The position numbers and the translations under genes were made by a program. Shown piece by piece: positions 18,554-27,338 of a stretch of 51,443 bases of DNA. The number at the start of each line of letters is the position of its first letter. The stretch's first letter is position 1. Source of the stretch: JBIKVP01 sp044356745 (GTDB lineage Bacteria > Pseudomonadota > Alphaproteobacteria > Rhizobiales > Beijerinckiaceae); assembly GCA_044356745.1 (NCBI GenBank), contig JBIKVP010000005.1:1-51443 (forward strand), read 5' to 3'. The notes under the pieces were generated by a model that had not been told where the DNA came from, did not search any database, and was given only the letters and a program-made list of their open reading frames with translations.

Positions 18554-18577
18554 CTGATTTAAGAAGCACTTTATAGA

Positions 18578-19081
18578 TTAAGCATTTGGCTGTTGGCCAG
18601 AGCCTTCTTGCTGTGTTTGGAATTCTGACAATTTCTGGCGATAAAGCGCAGCAAAATCAATCGGATCAATGTATAGTGGTGGGAAACCACCGTTACGTAC
18701 AGCATCAGCAACAATCTGACGTGCGAATGGAAATAAAAGACGTGGGCACTCAATCATCACAACGGGATGTAGCTGATCTTGAGGGATACCAACAACGCGG
18801 AAAATGCCGCTATAGGTGAGCTCGAAAGCAAACAGAACGCTCTCACCAATTTTGGCATTGCCTTCAAGCAAGAGATCTACTTCAAAATCAGTATCGGCAA
18901 GCTGACGGCCACCCACATTCACGTTAATTGAAATCTGAGGAGGCTGCTGCTGTGGTGTGAGTGAGTTTGGCGCATTTGGATTTTCAAATGAGAAATCCTT
19001 GGTGTATTGCACCAGTGAATTGAGTGAGGGGCCTTGCTCCTGTGGTGCGCCGCCGCCGTTATTTCCAGCCCCTTGAGCCAT
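18578..19081 (-). CDS. secB: Protein-export chaperone SecB
   Basis: A 167-residue SecB, the tetrameric cytoplasmic chaperone that keeps secretory preproteins unfolded and delivers them to SecA. Family marks include VQYTKDFSFENPNAP, the INVNVGG strand, FELTYSGIFRV and the ECPRLLFPFARQIVADAVRNGGFPP segment. The N-terminal Gly/Gln/Asn-rich extension is a common alphaproteobacterial variation. GGGAGG lies 7 nt before the ATG, and a strong terminator follows the stop, so secB is probably transcribed alone. The ~365-bp upstream gap must hold its promoter. Confidence 0.97.
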   Translation of the reverse strand: MAQGAGNNGGGAPQEQGPSLNSLVQYTKDFSFENPNAPNSLTPQQQPPQISINVNVGGRQLADTDFEVDLLLEGNAKIGESVLFAFELTYSGIFRVVGIPQDQLHPVVMIECPRLLFPFARQIVADAVRNGGFPPLYIDPIDFAALYRQKLSEFQTQQEGSGQQPNA

Positions 19082-19447
19082 TCAAAACCTCCCGTTTATC
19101 CTCAACTTATGCGCATCTCAGCACAAAACGTATATGAGGATATAGCTTTTTAATCTTAAAATTCAGTTTCAGATCAGTAAAACATTCTCAGTTATAGACC
19201 AATGCTTCATCGCATCCAAAACACACATTGAAATGGCTAACATGCTCTTAAGCCATTCACAAGATGTATTCACCAGTTTTATGCGGTAAACCTTAAGATT
19301 AGAGCATGATACAGAAAGTGTGTTGCGGTTTTTGAGACTGGAAGAGTCGCGCAAGCGAACAATCATGAGAAAAATAAAAGAAAGAGAGCAGGGTGTATCT
19401 CAGAAATGAGACCCTCTCTAAACTTTTTAGGAAGCCTATTCAGCAGC
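19082..19447. other. Intergenic gap with a degenerate rhizobial-type repeat
   Basis: This 366-bp stretch between secB and the oxidoreductase gene has no convincing gene. Bases 19301-19345 begin AGAGCATGATACAGAAAGTG and continue with a CGGTTTTTGA stretch. This resembles the AGAGCATGATCCGGAAAAGTG...CGGTTTTC palindromic intergenic repeat widespread in Rhizobiales, with decayed arms. The rest should hold the secB promoter, which I could not place. Confidence 0.35.
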
Positions 19448-22400
19448 TCATTTCATCAATCTACGAGCGGACTCAAAACGCGTCAAAAGTTCTCTTTTTT
19501 GTATCTCATAATTTTTAAGATGACGGGCTTTAACGTGTCCAAAGCCACGTATATGTTCGGGAAGCGAAGCCAATTCTACACTGAGCGCATGATTATCAGG
19601 AGAGAGCGATGTTAAAATCTGGCTCAACAACCTTTCATAATCAGTTATTAATTGACGCTCTGTTTTGCGCTCCATCGTGTATCCAAACGGATCAGCCCAT
19701 GTGCCGCGTAAAAACCGCATCATCGCAAGACCTTTGAATACTGTCATCATCCACGACCCAAACGTTGTTTTGCGTGGTAATCCTGTATGGGGATCTTTGC
19801 GTGCAAAAAGCGGTGGCGCAAGATGAAAGGTGAAGCGTATCGTCTCACCTTCAAAAGTTTTTGCAACCTGCTTTATAAATGATCCATCTGTATAAAGTCG
19901 CGCAACCTCATACTCATCTTTATAGGCCATGAGTTTAAACAGATATCGTGCAACAGCCTCTGTAAGCGCTGTGCTATCAGGCATAAGCGCCAGTTCCATG
20001 GTGTGCACGCGCTTAACCCATGTCTTAAAACGCTCTGCATAGGCTGTGTTTTGATACGCGGTGAGAAAAGCCGCCCGCCGTTCAATCATCTCATCAAGTG
20101 TTTGTGATAGAAGACGTGCTGGTGTTACCTTATTTGTGTTTGCTAAAAATCCCTCTGCCCAGCATGAATCGTGTGCTGCTTTGCGTCCAAAGTTAAAAGC
20201 ATTCAAGTTCATCTCAATAGCCTGACCATTGAGGCGAATCGCTTCTTGTATGGCATTTGCTGACAGCGGGATCGCCCCCTTTTGATAAGCATAACCAAAC
20301 ATCATCATATTCGCGCCTTGCGCGTTTCCCAAAAGTGATGTGGCAAGGGCGCTCGCATCAAAAGAAAAGGTGTGATCAACACCTGCCGTGCCCTCAATTG
20401 TTTTCTTGATCGCGGTTGTGGGAAGCGTGAAATCAGCGTCCCTTGTAAAATCCCCAGGTAAATTTTCAGATGTGTTGAGAACAACGACTGTTTTACCTGT
20501 GCGAATGCTCGAAAGCACTTTGCGCGAACCCGTCACGACAAGATCACATCCGAGCACGAGGTTGGCATCTCCCGCCGCAACACGGATGGCGTGAATATCA
20601 TCAGGCTGATTGGCAAGACGCACGTGGCTGAACACGGCACCACCTTTTTGCGCAAGTCCTGCCATGTCAATCATACCACATCCTTTCCCCTCTAGGTGTG
20701 CTGCCATGCCAAGAATTGCACCGATGGTGACAATACCCGTTCCACCCATACCATTGATGAGGATGGAATACGTGCCCGTGATGGGTGGAAGGGAGGGGCA
20801 GGGAAGGGTGTTCTCTAGGGCTATGTCTCCCAACTCTGTCATGGCCGTACTTGACACGGCCATCGACGCCTTAGAGCTCGTTAAAGGCGTGGATGGCAAG
20901 GACAAGCCTTGCCATGACGTTGTTCCCACCTTCCTTAGCCTTGCCCCTTCAACTGTCACGAACGAGGGACAAAAGCCGTTAACGCATGAAAAATCTTTGT
21001 TGCAGCTTGATTGATCAATGGTGCGCTTGCGTCCGAATTCAGTTTCAAGCGGTTGGATCGACACGCAGTTTGAAGCGAGGCCACAATCACCGCATCCCTC
21101 GCACACCAATTCATTGATGATGACGCGCTTGTCAGGGTCTGGATACGTGCCACGCTTGCGCCGACGGCGTTTTTCAGCAGCACAGGTTTGATCATAAATC
21201 AAAACACTCACGCCATCTTCATGCATGAGATCCCGTTGAACGGCATCTAAGTCCTCCCGCCCGTGAAAGGTTAAACCCGTTGGCCAATTTATCGCAGGTG
21301 AATAACGATTAAGATCATCGCTCACCAGAGCAATGCGCGAAACGCCCTCCGCTTTCACCTGTCGCGCGACCATATCAACCGTCAGACCCCCTTCGTGCGG
21401 TTGTCCGCCCGTCATCGCGACTGCATCATTGAACAGGATTTTATAGGTCATGCGCGTTTTGGTATCCACTGCCCAGCGCAAGGCCAGTACGCCCGAATGA
21501 TTATACGTGCCATCCCCCAGATTCTGAAAAACATGCTCACGTTTTGAAAAGGGCGCTTCGCCAATCCAGTTCGCGCCCTCCCCACCCATTTGCGTAAAGC
21601 CAGTGGTGCTCCGATCCATCCACTGCACCATGTAATGACAACCAATACCCGCATAAGCCCTTGTATCATATGGAACTTTTGTTGAAGAATTGTGCGGACA
21701 TCCTGAACAGAAATAGGGTGTACGTGTCGCAAGTTCGCTTGCATTGGTCACACGCTCAATCGCTTTGCGAATACCTTTGAGGCGTTTAGCAACCAATTCA
21801 TCGGCGACATATTTGAGAAGACGCTCCCCAAGCGCGATTGCAATCATCTGCGCATCAAGTGCTCCCTTGACAGGAAAGAGCCATTCCCCACGTTCATCTT
21901 TTTTGCCAATAATTGTTGGCTGATGATGATGACCATAAAGCTCTTCACGCACCTGCACTTCGATCAGTGAACGTTTTTCTTCCACAACAATAATGAGATC
22001 AAGCCCATCAGCGAATGCAATCAATTCTTCTTTAGAGAGTGGCCACGGGCACGCTACCTTAAATAAGCGCAGACCCAAATCATTGGCACGTGTCTCATCA
22101 ATGCCTAAATCATCCCACGCTTGGCGTACATCAAGATAACTTTTGCCTGTGGTAATGATACCAATACAAGGATTTTTACCCCCGCGTGTGATGAGTTTAT
22201 TAAGCTGATTGGCTTTGATAAAGGCGAGCATCGCATCGCGTTTATAATCATGCAAACGCGCTTCCATCCCAAGTATCGTATCGCCAAGCCGGATATTGAG
22301 GCCACCGTCAGGCATGGTGAAATCGGTAGGGATGACAATCTTGACACGGTTCACATCCGCCTGAATGGATGCAGTTGATTCAACGTTATCCTTCACACAT

Positions 22401-23059
22401 TTAAGCGCGACCCATGTGCCGCAAAAGCGCGACATGGCAATCCCATAAAGACCGTAATCGAGAATCTCCTGCACACCCGCAGGATTTAAAATCGGAATCA
22501 TCTGATCGACAAAATGAAATTCCGATTGATGCGCTGTGGTGGAGGATTCGGCCGTATGATCATCCCCCATGAGCGCAAGGACACCGCCAAATTGTGATGT
22601 TCCTGCCATATTCGCATGACGAAACACATCCCCGCATCGATCAACCCCCGGCCCTTTGCCATACCAGATCGCAAAAACACCCTGATATTTCCCTTCACCC
22701 CTCAATTCCGCTTGCTGCGTTCCCCAACAGGCGGTTGCAGCAAGCTCTTCATTTAATCCGGGCTGAAAAATGATCGATGCGTTTTGAAGCTCTTTTCTAG
22801 CTGACGTAAGCTGCTGATCCAGCCCTCCCAAAGGTGAGCCGCGATAGCCTGAAATAAACCCCGCCGTGTTTAATCCAGCCTGTTCATCACGCCATTTTTG
22901 CAAAAGTGCCAGACGCACAATCGCTTGCGTCCCTGTGATGAAAATACGGCTTTGTGTCAGATTATATTTGTCGCTTAAAGCAGTGGGGAGCAACGAAGGC
23001 ACAAAAGAACGATCAGAAGAAATATCCTGAGAAGACATTTGATTTTTATTCGAACCCAT
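19448..23059 (-). CDS. Fused indolepyruvate:ferredoxin oxidoreductase (IorAB-type)
   Basis: About 1203 residues. This single chain fuses the alpha and gamma parts of the 2-oxoacid:ferredoxin oxidoreductase family and oxidatively decarboxylates aryl- or branched 2-oxoacids to acyl-CoA. The N-terminal TPP/pyrimidine region has FISGYRGSPLGGLDQQL. A central TPP-binding part has CSGCPHNSS, GIGCHYMVQWMDR and GGEGANWIGE. A Cys cluster (CEGCGDC, then DFSCVNGFCPSF) suits an iron-sulphur site. The gamma-like domain starts at LINGMGGTGIVTIGAILG, and a DUF6537-type tail ends the protein. The ATG at 23059 has GGAG upstream; the frame is open to 23080. It stands alone; its electron acceptor is not encoded here. 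Confidence 0.93.
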   Translation of the reverse strand: MGSNKNQMSSQDISSDRSFVPSLLPTALSDKYNLTQSRIFITGTQAIVRLALLQKWRDEQAGLNTAGFISGYRGSPLGGLDQQLTSARKELQNASIIFQPGLNEELAATACWGTQQAELRGEGKYQGVFAIWYGKGPGVDRCGDVFRHANMAGTSQFGGVLALMGDDHTAESSTTAHQSEFHFVDQMIPILNPAGVQEILDYGLYGIAMSRFCGTWVALKCVKDNVESTASIQADVNRVKIVIPTDFTMPDGGLNIRLGDTILGMEARLHDYKRDAMLAFIKANQLNKLITRGGKNPCIGIITTGKSYLDVRQAWDDLGIDETRANDLGLRLFKVACPWPLSKEELIAFADGLDLIIVVEEKRSLIEVQVREELYGHHHQPTIIGKKDERGEWLFPVKGALDAQMIAIALGERLLKYVADELVAKRLKGIRKAIERVTNASELATRTPYFCSGCPHNSSTKVPYDTRAYAGIGCHYMVQWMDRSTTGFTQMGGEGANWIGEAPFSKREHVFQNLGDGTYNHSGVLALRWAVDTKTRMTYKILFNDAVAMTGGQPHEGGLTVDMVARQVKAEGVSRIALVSDDLNRYSPAINWPTGLTFHGREDLDAVQRDLMHEDGVSVLIYDQTCAAEKRRRRKRGTYPDPDKRVIINELVCEGCGDCGLASNCVSIQPLETEFGRKRTIDQSSCNKDFSCVNGFCPSFVTVEGARLRKVGTTSWQGLSLPSTPLTSSKASMAVSSTAMTELGDIALENTLPCPSLPPITGTYSILINGMGGTGIVTIGAILGMAAHLEGKGCGMIDMAGLAQKGGAVFSHVRLANQPDDIHAIRVAAGDANLVLGCDLVVTGSRKVLSSIRTGKTVVVLNTSENLPGDFTRDADFTLPTTAIKKTIEGTAGVDHTFSFDASALATSLLGNAQGANMMMFGYAYQKGAIPLSANAIQEAIRLNGQAIEMNLNAFNFGRKAAHDSCWAEGFLANTNKVTPARLLSQTLDEMIERRAAFLTAYQNTAYAERFKTWVKRVHTMELALMPDSTALTEAVARYLFKLMAYKDEYEVARLYTDGSFIKQVAKTFEGETIRFTFHLAPPLFARKDPHTGLPRKTTFGSWMMTVFKGLAMMRFLRGTWADPFGYTMERKTERQLITDYERLLSQILTSLSPDNHALSVELASLPEHIRGFGHVKARHLKNYEIQKRELLTRFESARRLMK

Positions 23060-23202
23060 GCAGGAGATGCTCCACATCATTCACTTATCAACCATTATAA
23101 ATGAAAAGTGGTTGGGAAGATATGAACACGCGCTAAGTGAATGGCAGCACAAGAAGAAATATGATAAATATGATCTAAGAACGCGATAAATTGGAATTTA
23201 TC

Positions 23203-23871
23203 ATGAGTGATCCAAAGCTTTCAAGTGAAGTGATTGAAAAAGAAATGACAGGTATTCACAATGCCTGCGTTTATCTTAAAGATCGTCGCGGCTCATTAGT
23301 ATTTGTAAGTTACAAGCAGAATATTTTTAATTATTTAGGCGTCGCTTCAAAAATAAATTACAAGGAAGCGCATCTCTATGAATCAAAAGCAAAAACATTA
23401 GGAATATTGTTTATTGATGACACTTCTTTAGCAGAAGAACTCTATCGGACTGTGCGTGTAGGGCAGCCACCATCTTGGCAGTTACAGAAGATAGTTTTGA
23501 AACATCTTTATTCTCTTGGTTTAGCTGATACGAAAAACCAATATGTTTTGCACCTAGTTGAACTGACTGGGATTGAGAATGTGTGTCTTTACATGAAAAC
23601 TATCAAGGGCGATGTTGTTGGAATAAGTTATAAATTTGATATTCTTGGTGTTCCTCTTTTTGCATTTAAAGCCTCACGAAACGCAGCAAAAGAAGCCGAA
23701 TTATATTTTCAAAATAATCATATTGCTTTTGTGGATGATCCTCATACTGCACAAATTATTTTTAATAATGGAGAACTATCCAATGCCATTCCTAAAGAAA
23801 CCTTCAGCCCTGTTGGAAGAGCGCTTATAACCTCTGGGATAATAAAAAATAGCGATGACTCTGAAGAATAA
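23203..23871 (+). CDS. Soluble protein with two tandem FlhB/YscU C-terminal-like domains
   Basis: A 222-residue protein with an internal duplication: unit 1 (about 16-108) and unit 2 (about 121-213) both open with TGI..(A/V)C.Y.K...G and continue into SYK. Each resembles the cytoplasmic domain of FlhB/YscU export switches. In unit 1, SLAEELYRTVRVGQ matches the LARALYR..EIGQ motif of FlhB, and in unit 2 NAIPKETFSPVGRAL sits at its IP..L..AV position. The NPTH autocleavage motif and the four membrane helices of FlhB are absent. Stand-alone FlhB-C (FhlX-type) proteins are known; a tandem form is unfamiliar to me. The gene is clearly AT-richer than its neighbours. The ATG at 23203 follows GGA; a TTG at 23191 is possible. 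No flagellar genes are nearby. Confidence 0.7.
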   Translation: MSDPKLSSEVIEKEMTGIHNACVYLKDRRGSLVFVSYKQNIFNYLGVASKINYKEAHLYESKAKTLGILFIDDTSLAEELYRTVRVGQPPSWQLQKIVLKHLYSLGLADTKNQYVLHLVELTGIENVCLYMKTIKGDVVGISYKFDILGVPLFAFKASRNAAKEAELYFQNNHIAFVDDPHTAQIIFNNGELSNAIPKETFSPVGRALITSGIIKNSDDSEE

Positions 23872-23977
23872 AAACAGACTGCTTCAAATAGAGTAGGAAT
23901 CATTATCAACGCTTGACATTCGCACCCTGCCCGTATCACTTGGCTCATAAACAGTATTTTTAAGGAAGGGTTAAGAT

Positions 23978-24706
23978 ATGTCACGGGTTGCCGTTGTTAC
24001 AGGGGGCACGCAAGGCATTGGGGCAGCGATTGCCACAGCCTTGAAAGGTGCGGGGTTTCATGTTGCCGCTGTCTATGCGGGTAATGATGAAAAGGCGCAG
24101 AAATTTAAAGCAAAAACCGATATCAACGTTTATAAGTGGGACGTGGCTGATGTTGAAGCGTGCGCCAAAGGATTAGCACAAATTGAAGCTGACCTTGGCC
24201 CTGTGGATGTCCTCATCAATAATGCGGGGATTGCGCGCGATAGCATGTTTCACAAAATGACGTTCGAGCACTGGAAAGCTGTGCTTGATACCAATCTTAA
24301 CTCCATGTTCGCCATGACTCGCCCCGTGATTGAGGGAATGCGTGCCCGTGGCTTTGGCCGCATTGTGAATATTTCATCCATCAATGGCCAAAAAGGACAA
24401 ATGGGACAAACCAATTATTCTGCTTCTAAAGCAGGCATTATTGGCTTTACCAAAGCTTTGGCTCTCGAAAACGCCAATAAAGGGGTCACCGTCAACGTTG
24501 TATGTCCAGGCTATATCAACACTGATATGATGGCTGCTATTCCCGAAGAAGTGCTTAAGAAAATTATCGCAACAATCCCTATGGGGCGTTTAGGTGAAGC
24601 GGATGAAGTGGCTGAAGCTGTGTTATATCTTGTGTCAGAAAAAGCAGCCTTTATGACAGGCGCTGTGATGACGCTGAATGGTGCGCAATATATTGCAAAC
24701 GGATAG
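23978..24706 (+). CDS. phaB: Acetoacetyl-CoA reductase (PhaB)
   Basis: A 242-residue classical short-chain dehydrogenase that reduces acetoacetyl-CoA to (R)-3-hydroxybutyryl-CoA with NADPH, the second step of polyhydroxybutyrate synthesis. The cofactor motif TGGTQGIG is at the N-terminus and NNAGI follows. The catalytic Ser-Tyr-Lys is seen in NISSINGQKGQMGQTNYSASK, and the PhaB-type VCPGYINTDMM and MTGAVMTLNGAQYIANG end the protein. AAGGAAGGG precedes the ATG. phaA and phaC are not adjacent, so the rest of the pathway must be elsewhere. FabG-type activity is an alternative, but the C-terminus favours PhaB. Confidence 0.9.
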   Translation: MSRVAVVTGGTQGIGAAIATALKGAGFHVAAVYAGNDEKAQKFKAKTDINVYKWDVADVEACAKGLAQIEADLGPVDVLINNAGIARDSMFHKMTFEHWKAVLDTNLNSMFAMTRPVIEGMRARGFGRIVNISSINGQKGQMGQTNYSASKAGIIGFTKALALENANKGVTVNVVCPGYINTDMMAAIPEEVLKKIIATIPMGRLGEADEVAEAVLYLVSEKAAFMTGAVMTLNGAQYIANG

Positions 24707-24769
24707 GAATATTCATCTGACGCTTAGATAATTTTAAACAGATTTAAAAAAATAAGTAGGGACTAAACC

Positions 24770-25012
24770 ATGAAAGCCCGTGTCGTTGTCACGTTAAAAA
24801 AAGGCGTTCTTGATCCTCAAGGCAAAGCCATTGAGGGTGGATTGTCATCGCTTGGTATTGAAGGTGTTGCGAGTGTGCGTCAGGGTAAAGTGTTTGATGT
24901 TGAGCTGAACACACGCGATCCTGAACAAGCGAAAGCAACACTCACGAGCGCATGTGAAAAACTGCTGGCCAACACTGTCATTGAGAATTTTGCCATTGAG
25001 ATTTTACCGTAA
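24770..25012 (+). CDS. purS: Phosphoribosylformylglycinamidine synthase subunit PurS
   Basis: An 80-residue PurS, the small dimeric subunit that holds PurQ and PurL together in the three-part FGAM synthase of purine biosynthesis. KARVVVTLKKGVLDPQGKAIEGGLSSLG (read in two pieces) and the C-terminal NTVIENFAIEIL are standard. It lies 12 nt ahead of purQ, surely the same operon. purL, the large synthetase subunit, is not downstream in this window. Confidence 0.96.
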   Translation: MKARVVVTLKKGVLDPQGKAIEGGLSSLGIEGVASVRQGKVFDVELNTRDPEQAKATLTSACEKLLANTVIENFAIEILP

Positions 25013-25024
25013 CGGAGCAAGGCC

Positions 25025-25714
25025 ATGAAAGCAGCTGTGATTGTTTTTCCAGGCACGAACCGTGATCGGGATGTAGGGCAAGCGATTAAACAAGCCACTG
25101 GCTATGAGCCGCACTATATTTGGCATACGGACACGTCGCTTCCACAAGGCACGGATCTTGCGGTATTTGCGGGTGGATTTTCGTATGGTGACTATCTCAG
25201 GTGTGGTGCGATTGCCGCGCGAAGCCCTGTGATGGACGCTGTGCGTGATCATGCTGCACGTGGCGGAATGGTGCTTGGCATTTGCAACGGCTTTCAGATT
25301 GCGTGTGAAGCAGGTTTGTTGCCCGGCGTATTGATGCGCAATGCACATCTGAAGTTTGTCTGCAAATTTCAGCATCTCACCGTTGAGCAAAACGATACGC
25401 CCTTTACACAACAATACACCAAAGGACAGGTAATCAAGGTGTGCATTGCCCATGGTGAAGGGCAATATGTCGCCGATGAAACCACCATTGCGCAGCTTGA
25501 AAAAGAAGGGCGCGTGGCGTTTCGTTATTGCGATGCGCAAGGGCTGATCACTGAACAGGCGAATCCTAACGGCTCAATCAACAATATTGCGGGTATTTAC
25601 TCAGCAAATCGGCGTGTTTTAGGTCTCATGCCACATCCTGAAAATCTGATTGATCCGCTCATTGGTGGTATTGATGGTCGTGGGTTATTCTTGAGTCTTG
25701 CACAAGCGGCGTGA
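25025..25714 (+). CDS. purQ: Phosphoribosylformylglycinamidine synthase subunit PurQ
   Basis: A 229-residue class-I glutamine amidotransferase that supplies ammonia to PurL in FGAM synthesis. The nucleophile Cys is in LGICNGFQIACEAGLLPG, and the His and Glu of the triad are in GLMPHPENLIDP. The opening AAVIVFPGTNRDRD and the FSYGDYLRCGAIAARSP segment are diagnostic. GGAG precedes the ATG at close range. After the stop comes a 109-bp gap containing GCGCC-TCGT-GGCGC, a possible weak hairpin, and then trmL; the purL gene expected next is absent. Confidence 0.97.
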   Translation: MKAAVIVFPGTNRDRDVGQAIKQATGYEPHYIWHTDTSLPQGTDLAVFAGGFSYGDYLRCGAIAARSPVMDAVRDHAARGGMVLGICNGFQIACEAGLLPGVLMRNAHLKFVCKFQHLTVEQNDTPFTQQYTKGQVIKVCIAHGEGQYVADETTIAQLEKEGRVAFRYCDAQGLITEQANPNGSINNIAGIYSANRRVLGLMPHPENLIDPLIGGIDGRGLFLSLAQAA

Positions 25715-25823
25715 ACTGCCCACTTTCCATGAGGCTCCCGACTATCATGTCAATTTTAGCACTACCTTCCAAAGCCCGAATGGGCGTCGCGCCTCGTGGC
25801 GCGGGTTTCATAGAAAATAATTA

Positions 25824-26282
25824 ATGATCCGCCTTGCGCTTTATCAACCTGATATTCCTCAAAATACAGGAACACTGGCGCGCCTTGGTGCGTGTTTGGG
25901 CATCGCGATTGATCTGATTGAGCCAGCAGGGTTTGATGTATCTGATCGCAATTTCAAGCGTGCTGGAATGGATTACGCAGATCGTGCGATGATCACACGG
26001 CACATTTCATTTGAGGCCTTTGACATATGGCGCAAAGCGCAAGGATACCGCCTGATTCTCTCTGAAACCGATGGGACGATCCCTTACACCACATTTCACT
26101 TTCACAGCGGTGATATTATCCTTGTGGGACGCGAGTCAGCGGGCGTGCCCCCCTCCGTTTATGAGTGTGTCGAGGCAAGCGTTCATATTCCACAAGTGCC
26201 ACAAACCAGATCTCTCAATGTAGCCATTGCCAGCGCCATGATTATCGGGGAAGCCTTGCGTCAAGTCAGAGTTTCACCTTAA
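25824..26282 (+). CDS. trmL: tRNA (cytidine(34)-2'-O)-methyltransferase TrmL
   Basis: A 152-residue SpoU/SPOUT methyltransferase that modifies the ribose of the wobble base in tRNA-Leu using S-adenosylmethionine. The N-terminal LALYQPDIPQNTGTLARLGACLG is diagnostic, and the SAM-binding knot is formed by ILVGRESAGVP, HIPQVPQTRSLNVAIASAM. The size equals that of known TrmL. No clear ribosome site precedes the ATG at 25824. It is followed after 87 bp by hemF, whose promoter region carries an inverted repeat. Confidence 0.94.
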   Translation: MIRLALYQPDIPQNTGTLARLGACLGIAIDLIEPAGFDVSDRNFKRAGMDYADRAMITRHISFEAFDIWRKAQGYRLILSETDGTIPYTTFHFHSGDIILVGRESAGVPPSVYECVEASVHIPQVPQTRSLNVAIASAMIIGEALRQVRVSP

Positions 26283-26316
26283 CGTTGCGCGAGCGCAATG
26301 ACACGTGCTGATGGTA

Positions 26317-26346
26317 CATATAAACACATACTTATATGTTTATATG
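26317..26346. promoter_or_regulatory. Inverted repeat upstream of hemF, possible operator
   Basis: CATATAAACA and TGTTTATATG form a perfect 10-bp inverted repeat with a 10-nt spacer, 23 nt upstream of the hemF start. Its placement between trmL and hemF suggests an operator or leader hairpin. There is no T-run after it, so it is not a standard terminator. The regulator is unknown; the arms share an ATATAAA...ACA look with the palindrome upstream of metY. Confidence 0.5.
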
Positions 26347-26369
26347 AATAAATCTTCAAGGAAACACTC

Positions 26370-27305
26370 ATGAATACACCTGCAGTCAAATCATCTCAAA
26401 GCTCGCCTCAATCGCCTTTTCCTCCCCACTGGACAGACATTCAAAGCAAAGCCACACAGTGGTTTGCTGAGCTTCAAAATCGTATTATCGCGACGTTTGA
26501 AGAGATTGAAGAGAGTGCAATCGGGCCGTTTGATCCCTCCAATACACTTGCAGGACGCTTCGAAAAAAAACCGTGGCAGCGTACAGATCATACGGGCGCT
26601 GATGGCGGAGGCGGCACGATGGCCGTGTTGCGCGGCCGTGTCTTTGAGAAGTTCGGCGTCCATGTGTCAACAGTCTACGGCGAATTTGCGCCCGAATTTG
26701 CTGGACAAATCCCTGGAACAGAAGGAGACGCGCGTTTTTGGGCATCAGGCATTTCGCTGATTGCGCACCCGACCAATCCTCATATTCCCACCGTGCATAT
26801 GAATACGCGGCTCGTGGCGACATCAAAGCCATGGTTTGGCGGCGGCGCTGATCTCACCCCCATGCTTGCCGCACGCCGCACGCAAGACGATCCTGATGCG
26901 CAATTGTTTCACGAGGCGATGAAGCAAACGTGCGCCCATCTGCCTCATGATCATTATGTCAAATACAAAGAGTGGTGCGACACGTACTTTTATTTGCCTC
27001 ACCGTAAAGAACCACGAGGAATTGGCGGAATTTTCTTTGATTATGTTTGGAGTGGGGATTTTGATGCAGATTTCACACTCGTGAAAAATGTTGGCGAGCA
27101 ATTTCTAAGCTCTTATCGCGAGATTGTGATGCGCAACTGGCAAAAACCTTGGACGAACGAAGAGCGCATCGCGCAACAAACTCAGCGCGGACGTTATGTG
27201 GAGTTTAACCTACTGTATGATCGTGGAACGCTGTTTGGGTTAAAGACGGGGGGCAATGTTGAATCAATACTCTCTTCAATGCCCCCAAGTGTGCGTTGGC
27301 CTTAA
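26370..27305 (+). CDS. hemF: Oxygen-dependent coproporphyrinogen-III oxidase
   Basis: A 311-residue HemF that converts coproporphyrinogen III to protoporphyrinogen IX with O2 in heme synthesis. The conserved stretches HPTNPHIPTVHMNTRL, PWFGGGADLTPM, HYVKYKEWCDTYFYLPHR, RGIGGIFFDY and EFNLLYDRGTLFGLKTGG are present in order. AAGGAAAC precedes the ATG. The presence of hemF indicates aerobic heme synthesis. A perfect inverted repeat directly upstream may control it. It converges with the hypothetical membrane protein gene over a 33-bp gap. Confidence 0.97.
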   Translation: MNTPAVKSSQSSPQSPFPPHWTDIQSKATQWFAELQNRIIATFEEIEESAIGPFDPSNTLAGRFEKKPWQRTDHTGADGGGGTMAVLRGRVFEKFGVHVSTVYGEFAPEFAGQIPGTEGDARFWASGISLIAHPTNPHIPTVHMNTRLVATSKPWFGGGADLTPMLAARRTQDDPDAQLFHEAMKQTCAHLPHDHYVKYKEWCDTYFYLPHRKEPRGIGGIFFDYVWSGDFDADFTLVKNVGEQFLSSYREIVMRNWQKPWTNEERIAQQTQRGRYVEFNLLYDRGTLFGLKTGGNVESILSSMPPSVRWP

Positions 27306-27338
27306 TGATTGAAAGATTGATTGAACACCCATCTTAAA

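Noticed and set aside
19169..19366. 65-codon minus-strand frame between secB and the oxidoreductase gene
   Set aside because: No ribosome site, no recognisable composition, and the region holds a likely repeat and the secB promoter.
20860..20920. Inverted GGCAAGG...CCTTGCC inside the oxidoreductase gene
   Set aside because: It lies within the coding linker before the gamma-like domain; no sign of a mobile element or frameshift.
25715..25823. Purine operon terminator or remnant of purL after purQ
   Set aside because: Only a 5-bp GCGCC/GGCGC stem and no T-run; no purL-like reading frame is present.
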